A stretch of DNA of 64,000 nucleotides from an uncultured Pseudodesulfovibrio sp. (GCF_963675635.1 NZ_OY776488.1:3306001-3370000), one strand, 5' to 3'; positions 47,008 through 55,977 are shown, numbered from the stretch's first letter. The notes: generated by a model from the sequence alone, not told the origin. Program-made: numbers and translations.

Positions 47008-48975
47008 CTATGAGAGCCAGAGAACAAAAACATCATCCGCACCCTCCGTGTTTTGGTCTTTTGGCCAGGGTTGCCCGGCTGCGGGCTTCTGGCTTTTGAC
47101 CGTCATTCCCTGGCCTTTGAGCACAGGGACTATTCCCATTTTTGTCAGCAGTTCCAGTGCCCGACGAACAGGCATTCCGGCTATGTTCGGAACCCTGTCC
47201 GAGTCAGCCTGCACCAGCGGTACGGTCTCTGCCTGAATCAGTGGTTCTTCGGTTAACGAGTCCACGGACACGTTCTCGGCAACAACACTGTCGAGCGTCT
47301 CAGACAGCTTGCCGTGATAGGCAAGTGTGCGCACCGTAACTTCTCGGCAGACCGGAGCCGCGACCATGGAGCCGTAATTGGATTTTTGAGGCTCGTCGAT
47401 CATGGTAATGACGAGCAGTTCAGGATCGTCAGCAGGGACAAGGGCGACAAAGGAAGAAAGATACTGATCGCCGTACCCGCCTTTTGAAGACGCCTTCTGC
47501 GCGGTACCAGTCTTGCCCGCCATGGAGATTCCCTGAATGCGAGCTCTGCGCCCCGTGCCGTCCTCGTGAACAACCTCTTTCATCATGGAGAGAACCTTGG
47601 CGGCGGTTTCCGGACTGAACACCTGAGTCGCTTTGTTCTTGCGTGCAAGTTCAGGGGTTTTTATGAGGTTGAGGTCCTTTGTAACGCCCATGTTGGCAAT
47701 GCAGAGAAAACCCTTGGCTAGCTGGACAGCCGTGGTCCCGATTCCCTGACCGAAACTGATGGCTGCAAGGTCAACGGACGTCCATTTGCTGGCAGGCATG
47801 ACGATGCCGTTCGATTCGCCCGGCAGGCCGAGGCCGGTCTTCTCACCGAAGCCGAGCTTGGTCAAGTAGGAATGATAGACGCTCGCGCCCATATCCATGG
47901 CGATCTTGACGCAGCCGATATTGGAGGAATAGCGAAGCACCTTGTGTGCTGGCAGCCATTTTGCCGGGTGCGTATCACGGATGACCTTGCGGCCCACGCG
48001 CCAACGTCCGTTTTCGCAGTTGATCAGGGTGTCTGGTTCAATCACCTCTTCTTCCAGTGCTGCGGCAAACAGGAACGGTTTCATGGTGGAACCGGGTTCA
48101 TATATGTCTGTGAGGGGGCGCAATCTCCGTTGGGATGGTTTGGATACTCGCACCGTATTCGGATTGAAAAACGGCTGGTTGGCCATGGCGAGGATGTCGC
48201 CGGATTTCACGTCCACCACCAGCACAATACCTGCCCGAGCCTCGTATTTAGCAATGGAGCTGGCAAGCGCCTGTTCAGCGGCGTGTTGAATGTGTGTGTC
48301 GATGGTCAAGCGGACGTCGAGTCCGTTGATGTCCACTTCTCGACCGTGGGAGTCGAGGTACATGCGGTGGCCTGTCGCATCGCGGGGTACGACGAATTCT
48401 GCCTTGCTCGGCGACATGCGTTTGTTGAAGACCAGTTCGATGCCTTCCCGGCCTTGTCCGTCGATGTCCACGAAACCGAGCAATTGTCCGGCAAGGTGTC
48501 CGTTGGGATAAATACGGTTGAATTCACTGGTCAACCTGACACCTGGAAGATCCGCCTTGGCGATGGCGGCGGCCTCACGGTCGGTGACCTGTCGTTTTAT
48601 CCAGATAAATTTTTTCTTGGATTTGAGTTTTTTATAGACCGTTTTCCGGGTCAGTTTGAGGTCGCGGGACAGGGTGTCGGCAGCAATGTCGATGTTCTCG
48701 ATTTCATACGGACGGGCGAAAATTGATTTGGCTTCAACGGATGTGGCGAGCATCTGACCGTTGCGGTCGAAGATGCGGCCCCGTTCACCGTATTCCCATT
48801 CGGCGGCGAGGCTTTGCTTGGAGGCTTTGTTGGCAAGGTATTCACCGTCATGGAGTTGAACCCATCCGGTTCTTGCCCACAAACCAGTAAGCGCAACCGT
48901 AAACAAGGCTATGACAAGCCCTATTTTGATTCCGCTCAGATCGGTGCGCCTTTTACTGTCCTTTGCCATTGTCAT
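47008..48975 (-). CDS. ftsI: Septal transpeptidase FtsI (PBP3-like) with C-terminal PASTA domain
   Basis: About 655 residues from the ATG at 48975; the ATG at 48969 (MAKDSKRR) is equally possible and a GTG at 48990 less so. One N-terminal membrane helix, a dimerisation domain with RGRIFDRNGQMLA, then the transpeptidase domain with the active Ser in EPGSTMKPF, SSN in RYSSNIGC and KTGTAQ. The last 65 residues (RVPNIAGMPVRRALELLTK onwards) form one PASTA domain, usual in Gram-positive PBPs and less common in Gram-negatives. It cross-links septal peptidoglycan. Confidence 0.93.
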   Translation of the reverse strand: MTMAKDSKRRTDLSGIKIGLVIALFTVALTGLWARTGWVQLHDGEYLANKASKQSLAAEWEYGERGRIFDRNGQMLATSVEAKSIFARPYEIENIDIAADTLSRDLKLTRKTVYKKLKSKKKFIWIKRQVTDREAAAIAKADLPGVRLTSEFNRIYPNGHLAGQLLGFVDIDGQGREGIELVFNKRMSPSKAEFVVPRDATGHRMYLDSHGREVDINGLDVRLTIDTHIQHAAEQALASSIAKYEARAGIVLVVDVKSGDILAMANQPFFNPNTVRVSKPSQRRLRPLTDIYEPGSTMKPFLFAAALEEEVIEPDTLINCENGRWRVGRKVIRDTHPAKWLPAHKVLRYSSNIGCVKIAMDMGASVYHSYLTKLGFGEKTGLGLPGESNGIVMPASKWTSVDLAAISFGQGIGTTAVQLAKGFLCIANMGVTKDLNLIKTPELARKNKATQVFSPETAAKVLSMMKEVVHEDGTGRRARIQGISMAGKTGTAQKASSKGGYGDQYLSSFVALVPADDPELLVITMIDEPQKSNYGSMVAAPVCREVTVRTLAYHGKLSETLDSVVAENVSVDSLTEEPLIQAETVPLVQADSDRVPNIAGMPVRRALELLTKMGIVPVLKGQGMTVKSQKPAAGQPWPKDQNTEGADDVFVLWLS

Positions 48976-49020
48976 CCCTGTTGTTCCCACTGTGCGGCGC
49001 GTATATGGCGGTACGCGAAG

Positions 49021-49305
49021 CTACCTTGTGTCCGTTATTCGCCGTATCTGTCCCGGCGCGGCCACTCCCAAACCGAGTTGGCTTGCGAGTTTTTTGAGCT
49101 GGTATGGCGAAACCAGGTTGTTCCTCTCAACCGATAGTTTCACGGCCAGATCCTCTTTCTGGCTCAGGCTCATTTTCATCTTGCGCAGATCGTATGCCAG
49201 ATCCATGCGTTCGATGTTCAACCAGACGGCTCCCAATCCCAAAGTGAGCGCCATGCCAAGGAGGCACAGTGTCATCCACAGGAGTGTTTTGTCGGCCTTG
49301 CTCAT
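49021..49305 (-). CDS. ftsL: Cell division protein FtsL
   Basis: 94 residues. One membrane helix (about 8-30) followed by a short coiled coil (DLRKMKMSLSQKEDLAVKLSVE) and a conserved YQLKKLASQLGLGVA end. Position between rsmH and ftsI identifies it; the sequence family is weakly conserved. The start overlaps the rsmH stop by 4 bases. Confidence 0.85.
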   Translation of the reverse strand: MSKADKTLLWMTLCLLGMALTLGLGAVWLNIERMDLAYDLRKMKMSLSQKEDLAVKLSVERNNLVSPYQLKKLASQLGLGVAAPGQIRRITDTR

Positions 49306-50282
49306 ACGGTTTCCCCGTTTGGTCCAAGTTTCTCCGCTACCCTGAGTTTTGCACTCCTGGCTCGGGGGTTCCCGTCCCTTTCAGCTTCCGAGGCGACCAA
49401 CGGTTTCTTGGTGAGCACTTTTATTTCGGGTACGCCGCCGCAGGTGCAGTGGAGTTGATGCGGGGGGCATTTGCACCCCTTGGCGGCATCCCGAAATGCG
49501 TGCTTCACCGCCCTGTCTTCCAGGGAGTGAAACGAAATGATGGCCACTCTCGCGCCTGGTTTCAGGCGTCCGATGATGGTTTTAAGGTAATACTCAAGTT
49601 CCTCAATTTCCCTGTTGACCGCTATTCGCAGTCCCTGGAAGGTGCGGGTCGCCGGATGATTGCGGGCTGTATGCCGCATCTTGGGCGGGTAGGCCAATTT
49701 GACTATCTCGGCCAATCGGAGCGTTCGTGTGATTCGCTCCTGGTCCCGTGCCTTCAATATTGCAGACGCGATTTTTCCGGCCAGGGGATCTTCCCCATAA
49801 ACCCTGATAATTCGCGCCAGATCACCATGCTTCAACGTATTGACCAAATCTTCGGCCGATGGGCCGGAATCAGGGTCCATACGCATGTCCAGTGGACCGT
49901 CATGGACAAAGCTGAATCCTCTTTCAGCAACGTCCAACTGCATGGAGGAGACGCCGAGGTCAAGGACCGCGCCGTCTATCAAATCCCAACCGATGTCATC
50001 CAGGGCTTCCTCGAAACCGGAGAAGGGGGTGTGGTACAGGTGAACCCTGTCTTTGAAGTCCACGAGGCGCTGTCTTGCCAGCGCCAAAGCCTCTTCGTCC
50101 CGGTCAAGCCCTAAAAGCTCGGCCTTGCCATCTGCCGCCTGTAACAGCGCCAGACTGTGGCCGCCCATGCCGAGTGTGCCGTCCATGTAACGACCACCGG
50201 GTTTGGGTTGAAGCCACTCGACAACTTCATGTAAAAGAACAGTCGTGTGCAGCGATGCGGGATCGTGGTTGCCCTGTTTCAT
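49302..50282 (-). CDS. rsmH: 16S rRNA m4C1402 methyltransferase RsmH
   Basis: 326 residues. Segments: TVLLHEVVEWL, YMDGTLGMGGHS (SAM motif I), LDLGVSSMQLDVAERGFSF, and AVNREIEELEYYL with ISFHSLEDRAVKHAF. It methylates N4 of C1402 in 16S rRNA. It starts one base after the mraZ stop. Confidence 0.96.
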   Translation of the reverse strand: MKQGNHDPASLHTTVLLHEVVEWLQPKPGGRYMDGTLGMGGHSLALLQAADGKAELLGLDRDEEALALARQRLVDFKDRVHLYHTPFSGFEEALDDIGWDLIDGAVLDLGVSSMQLDVAERGFSFVHDGPLDMRMDPDSGPSAEDLVNTLKHGDLARIIRVYGEDPLAGKIASAILKARDQERITRTLRLAEIVKLAYPPKMRHTARNHPATRTFQGLRIAVNREIEELEYYLKTIIGRLKPGARVAIISFHSLEDRAVKHAFRDAAKGCKCPPHQLHCTCGGVPEIKVLTKKPLVASEAERDGNPRARSAKLRVAEKLGPNGETV

Positions 50283-50729
50283 TTAGAAGGGGAGGGCGAC
50301 GTTGTTTTCAGCCAGCTCTGCGGACACGTCATTGTCCTCTTCGAGCAACTGGTCGAAGCTGTCAGCAGACCAGATTTCGAACCGCTTGCCTGCTCCCATG
50401 ACCACCACGTCCTTTTCCAGTTTGCCAGATTTGCGCAGGTGCGCGGGAATGGCTATGCGCCCTTGACTACCCACCGTGATTTCGGTGTAGCCGAGGTTGA
50501 AAAGGCGAATGATGTTTTGGAGGGCGCGGCTCGGTGCCTTGATCCCGTCAAGTTCGTTCTCAAGCAGCGTCCATTGTTCCGGAGTGATGCCGATGACATG
50601 CTTGTCATAAATGGTCAGCACCATGACCGCGTCCGGTGATTCGGCGCGGATCAAATCCCTGAACTCGGGCGGCAATATAAGCCGTCCTTTGTCGTCAAGG
50701 CTTCTGTGTGCGTGACCTTTAAACTTCAT
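50283..50729 (-). CDS. mraZ: Transcriptional regulator MraZ
   Basis: 148 residues with two AbrB-like SpoVT repeats: KFKGHAHRSLDDKGRLILP and the second around GSQGRIAIPAHLRK. MraZ binds repeats upstream of its own gene and represses the dcw operon. Five matching boxes lie at 50753-50798. It is the first gene of the division cluster. Confidence 0.95.
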   Translation of the reverse strand: MKFKGHAHRSLDDKGRLILPPEFRDLIRAESPDAVMVLTIYDKHVIGITPEQWTLLENELDGIKAPSRALQNIIRLFNLGYTEITVGSQGRIAIPAHLRKSGKLEKDVVVMGAGKRFEIWSADSFDQLLEEDNDVSAELAENNVALPF

Positions 50730-50752
50730 CTTTCCCCCGGAACAACCGTGTG

Positions 50753-50798
50753 TCCCACATTCTTACACCAGTTTTACACCGATTTCCACTTCTTCCCA
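50753..50798 (-). promoter_or_regulatory. MraZ operator: five phased GTGNNA boxes
   Basis: On the minus strand GTGGGA, GTGGAA, GTGTAA, GTGTAA and GTGGGA. The boxes start 10, 10, 11 and 10 bp apart, so they face one side of the DNA. They end 24 bp upstream of the mraZ start codon. Known MraZ sites are tandem TGGGN-type repeats with 10-bp period. Confidence 0.75.
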
Positions 50799-50869
50799 CC
50801 TGTGCTTGAAAATCAAGGGAAAGTCAACCGCTCTATTAAATAATGGTCGGTAAAAATAACCGAGTATCA

Positions 50870-50898
50870 TTGCTTTTTTTAAGGGTGCGGCCTAGACT
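50870..50898 (+). promoter_or_regulatory. Possible sigma-70 promoter of pyk
   Basis: TTGCTT (50870-50875), a 17-bp spacer, TAGACT (50893-50898). The match is moderate. It leaves a leader of about 125 bases. Confidence 0.45.
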
Positions 50899-50957
50899 TG
50901 CCGCAAATCCGAGGAATTGGGGTTTTTAAAAAAAGAGTAAATTCAGCACACAAGACG

Positions 50958-51011
50958 TTTCCACATTGGGGAGCCACCCGTTGTCGGGTGAACAATCAGT
51001 GAACGTGGAAA
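50958..51011 (+). ncRNA. Structured pyk leader element
   Basis: An outer 7-bp stem TTTCCAC/GTGGAAA (50958-50964, 51005-51011) encloses ATTG/CAAT (50965-50968, 50993-50996) and a perfect hairpin CACCCG-TTGT-CGGGTG (50975-50990). It ends 8 bases before the ribosome site of pyk. The nested order is typical of a regulatory RNA, but I do not recognise a known class. Confidence 0.4.
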
Positions 51012-51029
51012 TTGCACAAGGAGGCTGTC

Positions 51030-52472
51030 ATGGATAGGCATATCAAGATAATTGCTACTCTGGGGCCAGGAACCGGGACTTACGAGGCTGTCAGGAATCT
51101 GGTGGAATCAGGGGCAAAGATTTTTCGACTGAATTTTTCGCATGGCGGGCGGGAGTTTTTTGCCGATATGGTGCAGATCATTCGGCGACTTGAGAAGGAG
51201 ACGGGGTACACTCTGACAGTACTTCAGGATTTGTCAGGTCCCAAGATTCGTACCTGTGATGTTGGTCTCGGCGCTTTCGAGGTCAACAAGGGGACCGAAG
51301 TGCTCCTGGGCACACCTGATGAATATAAGGAAGATGGGGAACCGTTCATCTGTCTCGACATCCCGGAGATGTTTCAGGGTGTGAAAGAGGGTGACCCTGT
51401 TGCCCTGGGTGACGGCGTCATCCGTTTCAAGGTCGTCAAGATCGAAGGGGAGCACCTTATTCGTTTGGTGGCGACCAATTCCGGTATCTGTCCGCCTCGG
51501 AAGGGTATCACCTTCCCGGGGACGACGACCACGCTCGCGCCGCTGACCGATAAGGACAAGGCGGATCTGGCCATCGGCATGGATCTGGGAGTGGATGTTG
51601 TTGCCATGAGTTTTGTTCAGAAACCCGAAGATATCTGCAATCTGCGTGCTGAGATGATTCAGTACAACCGGCGGGTGCCTATTATTGCCAAGATTGAGCG
51701 GACTGCGGCTTTGAGCTGTCTGGACGAAATCCTTCAGGAAGCCGACGGTATCATGGTGGCTCGTGGTGATCTTGGCCTGGAGCTTGATCTGGCTGAACTC
51801 CCCACGGCGCAAAAGCGGATTATCCGGGCATGCAACAAACTGGGCAAGCCTGTTATTGTGGCGACCCAGATGCTGTTGTCCATGGTCAATTCTCCCATGG
51901 CAACCCGTGCTGAGACAACCGACGTGGCCAATGCCATTCTGGACGGTGCAGACTGTGTCATGCTCTCCGAAGAGACCGCAGTAGGGCGGTATCCTGGCGA
52001 AGCAGTCATGTTTATGCGCAAGATCGCTTATGAGATCGAAGCATATATGTTTGAAACGGGTCTGAGCAATGTGGCCGCGGATGGGGTCAAGGAGCATCCG
52101 TCCACCTTCCTGGCTCACGCCGCTGCTATGCTGGCAGGCAAAGTCGATGCCAAGGCCATTGTTTGTCATTCCACTTCCGGAGCGACAGCACGCATCCTGT
52201 CTTCATGCCGTCCGGCACAGTCAATTTACGCTTTGAGTACCGATTCGGTCGTAAGACACTTCACAAATCTTTCATTGGGAGTTATCCCTGCAGAACCGCT
52301 GGACGTTATAGACGACCATCAGGAACGCGCCGAGGTTTTTGTTCGGCAGTCTCCCGCTTTTGCGGAAGGTGATATCGTTGTTGTTACAGCGGGGCAGCCC
52401 GAAAAGGGCAGGTCGGTTACCCAGACCAATGTGGTCAAGTTGTATGAAAAGCTTAAAAAAGAAGAGAGCTGA
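51030..52472 (+). CDS. pyk: Pyruvate kinase
   Basis: 480 residues from the ATG at 51030 (AAGGAGG 5 bases upstream; a TTG 18 bases earlier is unlikely). Segments: IKIIATLGPGTGTYEAV, IFRLNFSHG, the catalytic Lys loop PIIAKIERTAAL, DGIMVARGDLGLEL, and ATQMLLSMVNSPMATRAET. It makes pyruvate and ATP from phosphoenolpyruvate. The stop overlaps the next start by one base (TGATG), which couples it to the HD-GYP gene. Confidence 0.96.
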   Translation: MDRHIKIIATLGPGTGTYEAVRNLVESGAKIFRLNFSHGGREFFADMVQIIRRLEKETGYTLTVLQDLSGPKIRTCDVGLGAFEVNKGTEVLLGTPDEYKEDGEPFICLDIPEMFQGVKEGDPVALGDGVIRFKVVKIEGEHLIRLVATNSGICPPRKGITFPGTTTTLAPLTDKDKADLAIGMDLGVDVVAMSFVQKPEDICNLRAEMIQYNRRVPIIAKIERTAALSCLDEILQEADGIMVARGDLGLELDLAELPTAQKRIIRACNKLGKPVIVATQMLLSMVNSPMATRAETTDVANAILDGADCVMLSEETAVGRYPGEAVMFMRKIAYEIEAYMFETGLSNVAADGVKEHPSTFLAHAAAMLAGKVDAKAIVCHSTSGATARILSSCRPAQSIYALSTDSVVRHFTNLSLGVIPAEPLDVIDDHQERAEVFVRQSPAFAEGDIVVVTAGQPEKGRSVTQTNVVKLYEKLKKEES

Positions 52473-53485
52473 TGACTTCTGCGCAGAAACACGACATCCC
52501 CGACGGTCTCAATGAGGAATACTATCAGATCAGTGCCGATATTCTGGGCAGTTTTAATAAATATCGTCCGCCTCTGAACATTTTTTCGTTCAAGGAAGAT
52601 GTTGCCCGTATAATGTCTTATTACAAGGTGGGTGGGCGACTTACCAATGAACAGGTTGAAGAACTGGCGACAATGACTAAAGATGGCCTGATCTTTGTTT
52701 CGCGCGAAGATCATTCCGTTTATGTCAAGCATATCAGTTATCAGCTCGACCTCGTGCTGGTGGACAAGAATCTCAAGGAAAAAGAGATTGCGGACATCTT
52801 CACCCAGGCGTTGACGCGTCGGCTGGGTGAGTTTTACGAGCAGCCGGTGAAGGCCGTGTTTGACAAGCTCTGGGTGGACCTCATGGTTCTCGCTGAATAT
52901 TTATATCTGGATATCCGCCGTTCTCGCGCTCTGGTCCGTCGATTGCACACCGAACATTCTTTGGAAAACCATTCTGTCAACACCGGGTTTCTCGGTTTGG
53001 CCCTGTGGGGCAAGATCAAGGAAAAAGGGTTTACGGATGCGGTTAAGCGGAAGACGTTCGACCATGTCTTGGCCGGATTGTTTCTGCATGATCTGGGGAT
53101 GGCAAAAGTTCCGGCCTTTATACGGTCCAAGGAAAAACCGCTGACCGGGGACGAACGGAACAAGATCAATGCGCATACCAAGGTTGGGTATGAAATGCTC
53201 AACAAGCTCGATTTGCGGTTCGCCGAGATAGAGCAATGTGTCACCCAGCATCATGAGCGGACGAACGGGTCAGGGTATCCTCTCAAGAGTGTCAAACAGG
53301 AATTCCCCGGTAGACTGTGTGCTGTAGCTGATTCCTTCTGTGCCATGATTACCAAGCGGCCATACGCTGAACCCATGGGGATGGTGCAGGCTTCCATGGC
53401 TCTAGCTCAGGATGCGAAGTATGATCGTGACATCACCAAGGCCTTGCAGATGCTGCTCATGATGGATCTCAAGATGAAGCCGTAA
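52472..53485 (+). CDS. HD-GYP-domain protein (putative c-di-GMP phosphodiesterase)
   Basis: 337 residues. N-terminal part (1-150) has no known domain. The HD-GYP domain (about 155-320) keeps HD at 206-207 (GLFLHDLGMAKVP), KINAHTKVGYEML, HH at 260-261 and the GSGYP variant of the GYP motif at 266-270, with a VADSFCAM ending. The metal ligands are mostly kept, so it may hydrolyse cyclic di-GMP. Coupling to pyk is unusual but could be only an operon accident. Confidence 0.82.
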   Translation: MTSAQKHDIPDGLNEEYYQISADILGSFNKYRPPLNIFSFKEDVARIMSYYKVGGRLTNEQVEELATMTKDGLIFVSREDHSVYVKHISYQLDLVLVDKNLKEKEIADIFTQALTRRLGEFYEQPVKAVFDKLWVDLMVLAEYLYLDIRRSRALVRRLHTEHSLENHSVNTGFLGLALWGKIKEKGFTDAVKRKTFDHVLAGLFLHDLGMAKVPAFIRSKEKPLTGDERNKINAHTKVGYEMLNKLDLRFAEIEQCVTQHHERTNGSGYPLKSVKQEFPGRLCAVADSFCAMITKRPYAEPMGMVQASMALAQDAKYDRDITKALQMLLMMDLKMKP

Positions 53486-53510
53486 AATTTCGGATTCCGT
53501 ATGGAATGTA

Positions 53511-53546
53511 AAAAAGGCTCGGAAAAATTGTCGTCCGAGCCTTTTT
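53511..53546. terminator. Bidirectional rho-independent terminator
   Basis: A 12-bp stem AAAAAGGCTCGG with CCGAGCCTTTTT (53511-53522 and 53535-53546). It serves the HD-GYP gene and the convergent methyltransferase gene. Confidence 0.9.
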
Positions 53547-53563
53547 GCATGTCGTTTCAGTGT

Positions 53564-54286
53564 CTATTCGGGCGGTGATGCCAGAGCGACGACCTTGCTC
53601 CGCAAGAGCGGATAGCGGGTCAGGAGAAACCATGGAATGGGCGGGAAGAAAGTGAAGGCCCGGTCCTGTGTCAACTGGATGTCGTCAACATTGTAGCCGG
53701 CCATGACCAGTACCTTTGACAGTGTGTAAGGCGTGAACCAGTATCGATGATCGCTGTTGATGTCTTCGTACTGCTTCAGCGCCTTTTTGAAATTCTTGTA
53801 GTGGAACGCGTTCGGGACCGTGACGATGCACTTGGCCTTTTCAAGGCCCGGTCTCTGGCGCAGGGTTTCGAGAAACTGCACCGGGTTGTCCACATGCTCC
53901 AACAACTCGCCGAGGACCACGTAGTCCCACTGCACGTCATTGACGCCGGGAACGTCATCAGTGAGGATGTTCCCGCAATAGACGTGAGGGAGTTTCATTT
54001 CCTTGGAAAGGAACTCAATGCCTTCCTCGTTGATATCCACTCCGGCGCACAGACTGGCGCTGTCCATGAGTAGTTTGTGGAGCCAGACACCTCTGGCGAG
54101 TTTTCGTTTTACCTTGTCCGGCGTATGATCCACACAGCCGATGTGCAGCACTTTGGCCCCTTTGACCACGCGCTGCATGTAGGTGAGTCTGCTCCGTTCG
54201 GTGAATTTCCCTTTCAGGGTAAAATAGCACCCGGATGAAAAGGTTTCGCCGCGCAGGAATTGGAGAAGGGTATTATCCAGTTTCAA
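53564..54286 (-). CDS. Class I SAM-dependent methyltransferase
   Basis: 240 residues, started at a TTG at 54286 with AAGGA about 8 bases upstream; no ATG fits better. Motif I is the unusual VLHIGCVDHTPDKVK; AGVDINEEGIEFL binds the ribose, and WDYVVLGELLEHVDNP is the post-I segment. It belongs to the UbiG-like or O-methyltransferase group seen near polysaccharide or lipid genes, but the substrate is not evident. It follows the CBS gene 68 bases away in the same direction. Confidence 0.78.
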   Translation of the reverse strand: MKLDNTLLQFLRGETFSSGCYFTLKGKFTERSRLTYMQRVVKGAKVLHIGCVDHTPDKVKRKLARGVWLHKLLMDSASLCAGVDINEEGIEFLSKEMKLPHVYCGNILTDDVPGVNDVQWDYVVLGELLEHVDNPVQFLETLRQRPGLEKAKCIVTVPNAFHYKNFKKALKQYEDINSDHRYWFTPYTLSKVLVMAGYNVDDIQLTQDRAFTFFPPIPWFLLTRYPLLRSKVVALASPPE

Positions 54287-54354
54287 AATCTATCCTTATG
54301 GTGTCGGGGGTAACGATTGTCCGACCCCGTTGCCGGGGTCGGTTCACGAGTCGT

Positions 54355-54843
54355 TTATTTGAAAATCTGGACCATGTCACGGGTCATTTCGCGGTATACG
54401 TCGGTTACGTAAACCACGCCCATGACGCGATCGCCTTCCACGACAAGAGCCCAATCGCGGCGGGACTTGAGAAAGACGTCCAGCACCACGAGGATAGGAT
54501 CGTTGGGTTTGAGTACAGGCGGGTTGGTGATGAGGTATTCATCCAGCCTGAGCTGGGTGCAGATCAGGCAGGCGTTGGCAAACTGCTGATCCCAGTCCAC
54601 CTTGCCGTCGGCCTTGAGGTTGTCGTCCTTGAGGACTGACTTCTTGACCGCCTTGAACAGCTTCCAGAGGTTGATGGTCCCGACGAGCTTGCCGCTCTTG
54701 TTCTTGACCACCACCACTTGTGAATCAGGAGCTTCCACCATGGCTTCGCGCATGACACGAATGGTTTCGGCCAGGCTGGCATCATCCTGCACAGTGGGGT
54801 ATTCGTCGCGCATCATATCCCAGGCGCGTTTTCTCAGCATCAT
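54355..54843 (-). CDS. CBS-domain pair protein
   Basis: 162 residues with two CBS motifs: first AWDMMRDEYPTVQDDASLAE to SGKLVGTINLWKLF, second EYLITNPPVLKPNDPILV to RVMGVVYVTDVYREM. A 35-residue insertion (about 75-100) lies between them. Tandem CBS modules bind adenosine nucleotides and act as energy sensors. Two adjacent ATG codons are possible; GGAGG lies upstream. Confidence 0.85.
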   Translation of the reverse strand: MMLRKRAWDMMRDEYPTVQDDASLAETIRVMREAMVEAPDSQVVVVKNKSGKLVGTINLWKLFKAVKKSVLKDDNLKADGKVDWDQQFANACLICTQLRLDEYLITNPPVLKPNDPILVVLDVFLKSRRDWALVVEGDRVMGVVYVTDVYREMTRDMVQIFK

Positions 54844-54985
54844 ACGGGCTTCTCCTCCGTCAACGTGTTGTTATCAGGGTATCTCTTGTCCTTTCGTATC
54901 GTCTGTGCTTTTTTTTGTCCATACCAATGAAGCGGTTAAGGCGGCGTGTCTTGACTTGTGGGTGAAAGATGATGAAACTGTTCTT

Positions 54986-55768
54986 ATGCGAAAAATATTG
55001 CTCATCGTTTTGGCCCTGTGTGCCGTACTCTTTGGCCCCCAAGTCTCTGCCGCCGGGACGATCCCTTTCGGCCCCGGTGAAAAACTTACGTACGAGATTC
55101 ATTGGACATTCATTCATGCAGGCGATGCCGTATTGGAGGTAATGCCCACTACGGAAGTAGACGGTGTGCCTGCCATGTATTTCAAGGCAACAGCTACCAC
55201 GGTCCCATGGGTGGATAAGTTTTATAAGGTCCGGGACGTGCTTGAAGCCTGGACCGATCTGGATGTGACTCACTCCCTTCGCTACAAGAAAGATCAGAAC
55301 GAAGGGAGCTATCACAAGAAGGTTGAGTTGGTGTTCGACAAGAAGACCAATCAGTCCAAACGGTATGTGAGCGGAGAACTCAAACACACTATTGACCAGC
55401 CCGTGAACGCTTTTGACCCTATGTCCATTCTCTTCAGCTTCCGTAAGCAGATACTCTACAAGACCATGCAGTTCGGAGCCAATGTATCAGACGGCAAAAA
55501 GTCCGTGGTGGGTGAGGCGACGGTGGAAGCTATGGAGACCATTGAAACAGGCATCGGTCGAATTGAGACTTTTCGTGTGCGGCTTGACATCAAACATCTG
55601 TCCGGGGTGTTCAAGAAGTCGAAGGATGCCGAACTTCTTGTCTGGTTCTCAGCAGATGCAAGACGTATCCCCGTTAAGGTCAAATCCAAGGTCAAGGTGG
55701 GCCATTTCACCATGGAGCTGGTGGACTATACGTCGCCCACGCCTTCCGTGAATATTGTTTCAAAATAA
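54986..55768 (+). CDS. DUF3108-domain periplasmic protein
   Basis: 260 residues from the ATG at 54986, which gives a clean signal peptide (RKILLIVLALCAVLFGPQVSA); the open frame upstream lies over the CBS gene. The rest has the DUF3108 pattern: GEKLTYEIHWTFIHAGDAVL, AWTDLDVTHSLRY, DPMSILFSFR and a C-terminal VKVGHFTMELVDY. These are envelope beta proteins of unknown function. There is no strong ribosome site. Confidence 0.78.
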   Translation: MRKILLIVLALCAVLFGPQVSAAGTIPFGPGEKLTYEIHWTFIHAGDAVLEVMPTTEVDGVPAMYFKATATTVPWVDKFYKVRDVLEAWTDLDVTHSLRYKKDQNEGSYHKKVELVFDKKTNQSKRYVSGELKHTIDQPVNAFDPMSILFSFRKQILYKTMQFGANVSDGKKSVVGEATVEAMETIETGIGRIETFRVRLDIKHLSGVFKKSKDAELLVWFSADARRIPVKVKSKVKVGHFTMELVDYTSPTPSVNIVSK

Positions 55769-55783
55769 TTTCTATTCCCAATA

Positions 55784-55820
55784 GACAAAAAAAGCGGCTT
55801 TTAGAGCCGCTTTTTTTGTC
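55784..55820 (+). terminator. Rho-independent terminator of the DUF3108 gene
   Basis: A 16-bp perfect stem (GACAAAAAAAGCGGCT at 55784-55799 with its complement at 55805-55820) and a 5-base loop, with seven T in the 3' arm. Confidence 0.9.
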
Positions 55821-55945
55821 TTCTAAGCATAGATGAAATCAACCCCAATGTGCAGGAATAATTATTAATAGCTATTGTTTGGCGCCTGAATTCGGTATAA
55901 CCGATCAAGTTGGTCTCCATTAGAAATGGTGATGGATTATCAATC

Positions 55946-55977
55946 TTGTCAGGGGTTTGTTGGCTACTGTATAGTAG
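55946..55977 (+). promoter_or_regulatory. Promoter with a palindrome over the -10 of the HTH-kinase gene
   Basis: TTGTCA (55946-55951), an 18-bp spacer and TATAGT (55970-55975). The -10 lies inside the perfect palindrome CTACT-GTAT-AGTAG (55964-55977). It may be an operator for the protein's own HTH. Confidence 0.5.
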
